Assembly: GCA_017591395.1 (NCBI GenBank)
Contig: WEDG01005201.1
Coordinates: forward strand, 1 to 64,000
Source of the DNA: Schistocephalus solidus
Taxonomy: Eukaryota > Platyhelminthes > Cestoda > Diphyllobothriidea > Diphyllobothriidae
DNA: 64,000 bases
Reading direction: 5' to 3'
The notes below the pieces were generated by a model. That model did no database searches. It was not told the origin of the DNA and worked only from the letters and a program-made list of their open reading frames with translations. Shown one piece after another: positions 57,590 through 64,000 of this stretch; positions within the stretch are counted from its first letter, which is position 1; each line of letters begins with the position of its first letter. The translations under genes were made by a program, and so were the position numbers.

Positions 57590-58010
57590 GCCACTCACCG
57601 ATCGTCCTGTTCTGCCTTGGGGCTCACTCTCGAATCCACTAGCAGCCGCACAGTGGCTGGTATGTTATAGGCAGGAGGGCATCATCGAAAAAGACAAGGG
57701 AGACTGGAATGGACATTTCTGACTTGTGAGCAGTCATCAGCCAGCCATAACCAACTCCGACGTCGTGCAACACTCGACGATCGAATTCACGACCTGTTCG
57801 TTAGAAGTCTAAAGACGGGCTCACGGGTCCCGATATCAACCAAGAGGACAAAGAGCCCAGGCCTCAATGGTTAGGACGTTGAACTTCTAACCGACAGGTC
57901 GCGGGTTCCATCCGCGGTTGCTGCAAAGTCTGAGGTCAGGTAGAGCTGGTTAATGAACGGCTCATAGGACAGAAATATTCATTTCAATCTCCCTCTTATT
58001 TTGTGGTAAT
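57590..58010. repeat. Head-to-head SINE family 1 pair with both tRNA heads
   Basis: A minus-strand copy (about 57,590-57,835; ATCAGCCAGCCATAACC body, box B GTGAATTCGATCG on the minus strand) meets a plus-strand copy (about 57,858-58,010). The plus copy has box A GCCTCAATGGTTAGGACG and box B GCGGGTTCCATCC, then GACAGAAATATTCATTTC. The tRNA-like heads are about 30 bases apart and face each other. Confidence 0.75.
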
Positions 58011-59685
58011 GCTATTTTTCTTATGTCCCCATCTCCATGTTACAGGCGTGCGAATGATCGCCTTCCACCACAGTCATGAGACGTGCAGCATGCTGACGCG
58101 CCAGCACCGTTCAAGCATTTCCACCCACACCGTCAGTTGGTCACCTTAATGCCGTCACCAGCTCAGAAGGAGATGACATGCTGAGCGATTCTCTCTTCTC
58201 AATTCGACGCAGCACATGGAATAACCATTTCAAGTTACGAGTAGGTGATGCCACAGTTGACAGGTTTGTGTCCAGGCGAAGGGCCGTTATCGAGCCTGTC
58301 TGGAACAGAGGAAATTGCACTTCAGTAAAAGAACTAGTCAGATCCGTAACGAGATCAGCTGCAAGGACCATGAGAGATTGAGGTGGTCTGCTAGCTCGTG
58401 GTGAAGAACACAGTTCATCATGTAGGTGAGAGAGTATTCTTAACGGAGGTGACAGGTAATATCAAAGACACTTAATACGATCGTCAGCTCCTGTCATGTA
58501 CTGGCAGACCCGGGACAGTTGACGTAGCTACGGAAACATGTTATCGTAGAGGGAAGGTTATCCAGGGCGAAGTCTATGAACAAGATTATGCTGGCCGATT
58601 AAAAGTGATCGCGGAGTTCCGGCGATTGGCCAAGTCTGAAGCGCTACTCGCCCACATCCCTGTTCCAGTGCGGCATTGCAGTAGAAACCGGAGCGAGTAA
58701 AGATGACGACTGCGAAGTTCGCACACGCTTCTATTAAACATCCGCACAGCCTGTGGACACGACCTCGCAGCTTTACGAATTGTGACCGGAAGGGCGTGGA
58801 ATCGAGCAGCACGTACATACTTCCGGCAAGTTCACTTTTGGTATGAAAACTTTTCATAGTTATAATAAGGTTCATGTGCTCTGGGCAAGGGAGGGAACGG
58901 TAATCTGAGCAAAATAAAGCTCCTGAGGACGGGGATGGCAGACAGTGAGGCACCATGCAAAATAACATTGCTAGTATTGTCTGGCCAGTACTAAAAGGGC
59001 AGACTACTATCCCGCCAGCGATTGGCTGGTTTCTCGAATGCAAAGCGTACCAGAGGAGTTTGGAAACATATTCTCCAGTGGCAGCCATACAGACGAAGAC
59101 TGTAAGCAGCCCGTAACCCAGAGAGTAAATTGTTCATCCGACAGAAAGCAAATTTTCACTCGTGCACCTCTTTTTGGTACAGAATCCCGGTACCATGAAA
59201 ATAATTGGAAATTGAAAACGCGCACTGCCCTATTGTCAACTATTTCTAGTTCTGAAATACCATCAGTCCACAAGCAACAGCTTTTACTTTTCAATTTCAC
59301 ACTAAAATTAATAACTATATTTATTCACCAGGAGGTTTTCACTGTTGTCTCGATCTATGCCGGCCCAAAAATGGACAATGGTCATGCGAGCCCGCCAACG
59401 GTTAAGCTAAGGTAGTCAGCAGTGGACGGGTAGGTCAAAGTTTGTGCGTCCAGAGGCAAGACTAACTCAAGACCACCGGGAGCAGTAACCGTCTCTCACA
59501 AAGGGAGTTCTGTCTACAGTCTCCTAAATCGAGGCAAAACACACCGCTCTAATGAAGAAAGTTATCAGGCAGGAAAGAAATACCTCTTTAAATTATTCTC
59601 TAAAAATGGAAACCCAAGTGATTTCATGCATCAATGTCTGAAACTACAAGAAGTCAAACTGAAAGGTATTTCGAACGACACGACC
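58011..59685. other. Unassigned stretch
   Basis: A 176-codon minus-strand frame at 58,558-59,088 has no recognisable domain and no family-like motif. I could not support it as a gene. Nothing else was placed. Confidence 0.45.
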
Positions 59686-59689
59686 ACTC

Positions 59690-60055
59690 AGGCACCAAAA
59701 CCAATGACCTGGCGAACTCTCCCATACGTGACCGGAATGGCCATTTCTGGCTTATTAGCCGTAATCAGCCAGTCATACACAATCCCAAGTGTATGATATG
59801 TATGACAGTGTGCGGCTTCCCAATCTGCACAAGGGACATGTATGTTTATTTGTGTCCTGGAGCTGACTTTAGAGTCTTCGCAGGCATACGCATAGCGAAG
59901 AGTAGCATATGCTGATAAGGTGGAACCGACAAAGACAAGGGAGACCGGAATGGGCATTTCTAGCTTATTAGCAGTCATACCCAAATCCCAAATGTCAATC
60001 ACCTGGGATTCGAACCCGCGACCTTCGGTCGCTGAGTCGAACGCTCTGCCAATAT
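59690..60055 (-). repeat. Two SINE family 1 copies in tandem, minus strand
   Basis: Read on the minus strand, a tRNA-like head (GAGCGTTCGACTCAGCGACC and perfect box B GGGTTCGAATCCC) is followed by the body GGGTATGACTGCTAATAAGC. The tail runs CTTGTCTTTGTCGGTTCC then CGTATGCCTGCGAAGACTCT. A second body repeats GTATGACTGGCTGATTACGG and GAAATGGCCATTCCGG at about 59,725-59,790. These are the best-preserved copies here. Confidence 0.75.
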
Positions 60056-60133
60056 ATATATTCTTTGGGACCAGAACGCCTTCCCGTCTTCTGCTATACA
60101 ATTACCTGGGCCTCACATATTCTCGAACATTCA

Positions 60134-60135
<2 letters not shown>

Positions 60136-60215
<80 letters not shown>
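60136..60215. repeat. (TA)n microsatellite, about 80 bp
   Basis: A perfect alternating TA run lies about 80 bases beyond the SINE tRNA head. A shorter ATATATAT is present right at that head. Confidence 0.97.
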
Positions 60216-60217
<2 letters not shown>

Positions 60218-61117
60218 TACTGAGGAATGGGCTCACACCAATCCAATTGGCTTCCCGAAGCAAAGAAACTTTGTATGGGTGGTAGGGGTCACAAAGAGGC
60301 AACCACCTACCCAGGCCGATGTCGGCAAAGCTATAAGAGCAGAGGGGGAAAGTAGATAAGAAAGGCTGAGGATACCCACCATTCTGTGCAACCGCGTCCG
60401 ACTTCGAGGGTTCGCAGATCGATGGAGGTGGTACCGAGAAGGGGCATCGAACTCTTTCGGGAAAAAAGTTTTGAGTGTTGTTTCACTTCTATTCGCAGAG
60501 TGCAAAAGTCTAACTCCTGTTGCCTGATGGCGAAGTCAAAGCTGAAAGGTGAGAGATACGCTCAAAAGGAAGTAGAACAGCCATTTAACAAATACAAAAA
60601 AGTTGTATCGACGGGGTCAACAACTCGCCAAACGCCAGCAAACTTGACGCGATCTTCTGATAGGACATAAAAGTGTGTTGGGGCGGAAACTGGGTCTATA
60701 TGTTTTCCAGTGCACACACGACTGGCAGCTGTCTTCGGTTCGATCGTTCAAAATGACTGTCACTCACGTTTTAATAAAGAACCGAGAACGCGCGTTCCAG
60801 GTTAAGATCGCTCTGTTTGAACCTATCCGTGTTCAAGCAGCTCAGTAGCCGCCTTTCTAAGGTTCAAACCTACGCGAACTAGCAGCACCTAACCAATTTG
60901 TGGACGCACTGCTACCAACCTGATCAAACAAGTCCAGAAAAGACGGACGAAAGGGAGCAATAAAAACCCATAGAAAGCGGGCAACCATTGCATTGCAAGC
61001 GTGGAATTCGGATGTTAGTCTGCGCAGTCGGCGAGATCAATCAATGCAGGGCACACCTAGGCGCCAAAACGGAATAGAAAAGAACCAATGGGAACGAGTT
61101 GGGTGCCAACGACTAAC
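60216..61117. other. Unassigned stretch
   Basis: No gene or named repeat was recognised. It would be intronic if the C2 gene continues leftward on the minus strand. Confidence 0.45.
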
Positions 61118-61258
61118 CTCTCCTCAAAAACGGGATTGAGCTCGCCATAGACCACTTTGGTCTTCTTTGAGTCATCCAAATCAGCATGATTGGAGTGAAG
61201 GAGGATCAATTTCACATAGGAGTCGGCGAGGCCATGTTTGTTAACCCCACGTAGGCCC
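61118..61258 (-). CDS. C2-domain exon (DOC2/rabphilin/synaptotagmin type), partial gene
   Basis: This single 141-nt exon has acceptor TTATGTAG and donor GTTAGT, entering and leaving in phase 2. It encodes the first half of a type I C2 domain: GLRGVNKHGLADSYVKLILL, whose Asp in GLADSYVK is a usual calcium ligand, then SKKTKVV and GELNPVFEE, the standard C2 NPV(F/W).E turn. Such C2 domains bind calcium and acidic membranes in vesicle exocytosis proteins. The AA/G phase at the start would make the common A-K-G-L. A loop longer than usual (HSNHADLDD) separates the strands. Other C2 exons were not found, so DOC2, rabphilin, synaptotagmin-like or RIM cannot be separated. Confidence 0.75.
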
Positions 61259-62076
61259 CTACATAACAGCAAGGAAGGAAACCGTCTAAGGGTCAGACAA
61301 AAGACACTCTTTGTGGCAAGAGAGGGTATGTGAAATAACAGAGAGAAGGGTGGGTCCACAGAACATCATTTTTACAGAAAAAAGACCATGGTCTTTGACC
61401 TTGTAAATCGTGCAACTTATCTTTTGTGAAGGTGAAAACCCCTTCAGACACGCCTGAATTTCGATTCGACGACGATAGCCAATATCAGAGAGATGAAAAT
61501 ACCAGGTTTCAAAGTGTATCCAAATTGCGTCAGGCGCCGGAAAAGTGAATCGTCGCATCACAGTATAGAATACGGGCAGATGCGGTCAAACTAAAGATCC
61601 GATAAGACCATGAAATTTAATAAAAGCTGAAATCTCCCGCTGTAAAATTGTTATGACCCGGCCTGGTAACTGAAATTCACACGAAAAGTATGCTTACCAG
61701 ATTGTTGTCCCAAACGTCACCACAGTACAGAATGAGAAAACAAGCGGCCAGGAGAATAGGTATAAAAAACCTGCAAGTCATTCTCACTGAAAAGCTGCGT
61801 GTAATTAAAGCATCCCAGTCAGGTTTTCTAATATCCTGTCCAATCCGCTTTCAAAAAGCTATAGAAGAGCCGAGGAACTCCTCGCAGATACGGACCAATC
61901 AGATCCATAGGAAGCACTGTGACAACAGTCAATGCGGGACGCTGTCCGGCGCACTGTCATAGCATGCAGCACAGGTACCGCGCGAATGCGCTTTTCTTCC
62001 AAATTGACTCTTAGTGGAAATGTGGACATTCCCGAACAATAGTCCAGCGTGCTCTTTGATATGACCTTAAAACAAG
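61259..62076. other. Unassigned, probably intronic
   Basis: It lies upstream of the C2 exon on the minus strand. The 61,286-61,561 frame has no C2-like motif or clean splice borders. Nothing else was recognised. Confidence 0.45.
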
Positions 62077-62079
62077 CAT

Positions 62080-62432
62080 TAAGGATGACTTACATGGCCG
62101 TCCAATCAGGACACGGGAATGGAAACGCCCCGCTCACTTAAATAGGTGGCCTTGAGGACGGGTACTTATTCCCACGTCTTAAACTGAACATCAAACTAAA
62201 CTGTAACCTTAGTCTTAAACCTAAAGCCTACGGTAAACACGAACACGAACCCAAACTTTAACCTTTAACATAATCCTGACCCTAACCACAACTCTGATCT
62301 TAACCTTGACATTAAACTTAACCCTCACCTTGAGACTAAACCTAATTTGTCCGCAAGTTGATGCAAAGCCACATGTATTGCTGGCGGTTCCTATTCCGGG
62401 GTCCTGTTAGGCGGCCATGCAAGTCATCCTTA
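62080..62432. mobile_element. MITE-like element with TA flanks and telomere-like core
   Basis: Inverted termini of about 48 bp begin AGGATGACTT(A/G)CATGGCCG and continue with about 85% identity by eye. They occupy 62,082-62,130 and 62,382-62,430, and a TA dinucleotide flanks each end (62,080-62,081 and 62,431-62,432). A size of 349 bp, no ORF and TA flanks suit a Tc1/mariner-type MITE. The core is a degenerate CCCTAA/AACCTT-like array. No second copy is in the window. Confidence 0.6.
62178..62345. repeat. Degenerate (CYYTAA)n telomere-like array
   Basis: About 28 imperfect hexamer-like units are present, among them CTTAAACCTAAAG, CTTTAACCTTTAAC, CCTGACCCTAACC, CTTAACCTTGAC and CTTAACCCTCACC. 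The unit resembles the C-strand of the metazoan TTAGGG telomere repeat but is far from perfect. It sits inside the MITE-like termini. Confidence 0.75.
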
Positions 62433-64000
62433 CGTCCCACGCAAGTAAGAAAGGTTGAGTTGCGATACTTCTAGGCAAATTGAAAGGGTCCTCAGAAGGT
62501 ATTCAGTAGTAATGATCGGGTTCGCGTCACCGTTGTATGAGAACGACAGGCTACCGCCCACATCCTCCAAGTGTTCCCAGGGCAGCCGAAGGCGAATTTT
62601 AATTGACTACCTAATTGTGACAAATTCGGCGGCCTCGTCGTGATTCGAAGTATGGGTGAGAAAAGCGGTTGTGACCGGTTACATGCCCAACAAAACACGC
62701 AATAAACTAACATGTTGATGATGTTGTCTCACGGGACGTGTTAATCTGGTTGTGTAGAGTCCGCACATAATTAATGTCGTAGATGTATCAGTTGCACGTC
62801 TTAGACGTAGGCCTTTCCGTTAGGTCAGCCACTGCGCCCGATCAAATAAGCTGGTTGGCAGGTTCGGACAGCTGACTGGTGTGCGAGATAGGAAAGAGAG
62901 AGAGAGAGGTTGGCAACAGGGGGGGATGTACACTCACGACATTTCAGCGCATTTCTCACTTACAATAAATCTTATTACCTTTAATCTACTACAACGCAGC
63001 AGGAGTCTTGACTTGGAAGGCGGCCATTTCCAGGTGCTTCCCTGGACCGATATTCAGGCTGAAATGGCTCCTTCTGAATGTTATCTCTATTCGAGTTGCC
63101 CATGTTAAACCTCGGTACATTCAGTGGTACCAGGCCGTGCGTGGCACGTATAGACAGGATGTTTCACAGTATTAACCACCACGCCTACGCTCACCTCCAG
63201 TCGCATGACGTCCCTCCATCGGAACAAGATGCGTGAAGGAGGAGGGAGTATGGTAGATGACGTGAAAATTTGCTTTATTATAAATTAATTAATGCGCAAA
63301 TCATCGGTGCAGCTCCCAGTGGAAGAGGTCGTATGTGCCGATTGAAGTGTCAATGTCCTGATCACCAACCATAAAATCGATTAGTATTGGAGATTGGAGA
63401 CATTACTAGAAGGTTTATTTACATCATTTACAGGAGGTGGATAACGGCGTACCCTGCTCGCTTCTCGTGGGGCCATCAGCGTCATCCAGCCAGTTCGTCT
63501 GGATTGGACAACCCCGTGTCCGCCAGAACACAACGCCTCCCATCTACCGCAGTCTAACCTGTTGCCACTAGCGACACAGTACAGACTACGATAAGACACA
63601 TCTGCTTATGCCATAACATCGAGCATCCATCCCAAAACCACAAACATGGACATCGTCAATTACGTACGGGGAGAACATCGCAGTGCCGAAGTTCCACAAA
63701 GGCAACAGGGCATACTGGGTGTGTGTGTGTATGCGAAAACGAGAGCTCGTGCCCTCGGTCCTACAAAACAGCATTTCAGTCGACATTGAAAGGGGGCGAC
63801 CAGTTGCGTTTGGGTGTAAGAAACTGACGAGCGGACGGCGTACGCCAGCTCCGTGGATAAAGCCCTTGTTATGTCCACCAAAGCGCCACCTCTTCGATGC
63901 CACCTTGAGGACGTACATCAACCGTTGCCAATACAAGATTCAGTGTAAGTATCTGGCTGAAGGTAAAAAAATAAACAAAAAAACTTGCTCAATACGATGA
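62433..64000. other. Unassigned end of window
   Basis: A short GA-rich run lies at 62,893-62,909 and a 36-bp dispersed repeat at 63,120-63,156. Frames at 63,586-64,000 have no recognised motif. This region should hold 5' parts of the C2 gene if its introns are short, but none was found. Confidence 0.45.
63120..63156. repeat. Short dispersed repeat, partner of 55,673-55,708
   Basis: It contains GTGGTACCAGGCCGTGCG then TGGCACGTATAGAC, matching the 55.7-kb copy with a few changes and one small gap. Confidence 0.6.

Noticed and set aside
58558..59088. 176-codon minus-strand ORF
   Set aside because: No recognisable motif and an odd Cys/Arg/Leu mix. No splice or poly(A) context supports it.
59688..60285. 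ORFs of 121-137 codons around 60 kb
   Set aside because: They are translated SINE copies and a (TA)n microsatellite, the latter giving an Ile-Tyr repeat.
61286..61561. 91-codon minus-strand ORF as another C2 exon
   Set aside because: No calcium-loop or strand motifs of C2 domains and no convincing acceptor-donor pair.
62492..62713. Possible upstream C2 exon on the minus strand
   Set aside because: A short LGTL-like match was seen in one frame, but a stop follows immediately and the splice borders are poor.

Overview
This is a eukaryotic, intron-bearing, repeat-rich window, most likely from a flatworm and probably a tapeworm. The evidence is indirect. Host genes have canonical GT..AG introns of 94 bp to about 3 kb. 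The intact LTR retrotransposon has a primer-binding site matching tRNA-Trp, as in the CsRn1 clade first described in flukes. CR1/jockey-like LINEs and tRNA-derived SINEs fill most intergenic and intronic space. No bacterial operon, CRISPR array or rRNA gene was seen.

Left third (1-28.4 kb): a transposon graveyard with no convincing host gene. From about 4.9 to 16 kb it is a mosaic of two LINE families. Family A is a CR1/jockey-type LINE with a (TTGAA)n 3' tail. Family B is a CR1-type LINE with RT motif YADD. Both carry frameshifts and stops. A truncated Ty3 integrase 3' end lies at 15.96-16.56 kb and is followed by a possible LTR carrying heat-shock-element-like motifs. A complete Ty3/CsRn1-like retrotransposon with two LTRs, a GTAC target duplication, PBS and PPT occupies 21,344-26,538 on the minus strand. 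A 5'-truncated family A LINE follows at 27.17-28.33 kb.

Middle (29.27-41.02 kb, plus strand): a six-exon gene for the U1-associated splicing factor PRPF40 (two WW domains, an FF-domain array and a charged RS/K-rich tail, about 859 aa). Its splice phases agree throughout. A single-base deletion in an A run of exon 1 breaks the third FF domain and is probably an assembly error. Its introns hold SINEs and a near-perfect hairpin.

Right third (41-64 kb): on the minus strand lie the two 3' exons of an OCRE-domain protein (47.34-49.66 kb), an intronless 225-aa coiled-coil protein (51.48-52.15 kb), a terminal exon of an unknown gene (57.04 kb) and one C2-domain exon of DOC2/rabphilin/synaptotagmin type (61.12-61.26 kb). 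Between them are head-to-head inverted SINE pairs, (TA)n microsatellites, a decayed LINE fragment and a 349-bp MITE-like element. That element has about 48-bp terminal inverted repeats and TA flanks and encloses a degenerate telomere-like array.

Two of the four host loci have RNA-processing links (PRPF40 and, by its OCRE domain, the 47.3-kb gene). They lie on opposite strands with 3' ends facing each other about 6.3 kb apart. I see no evidence that they are co-regulated.
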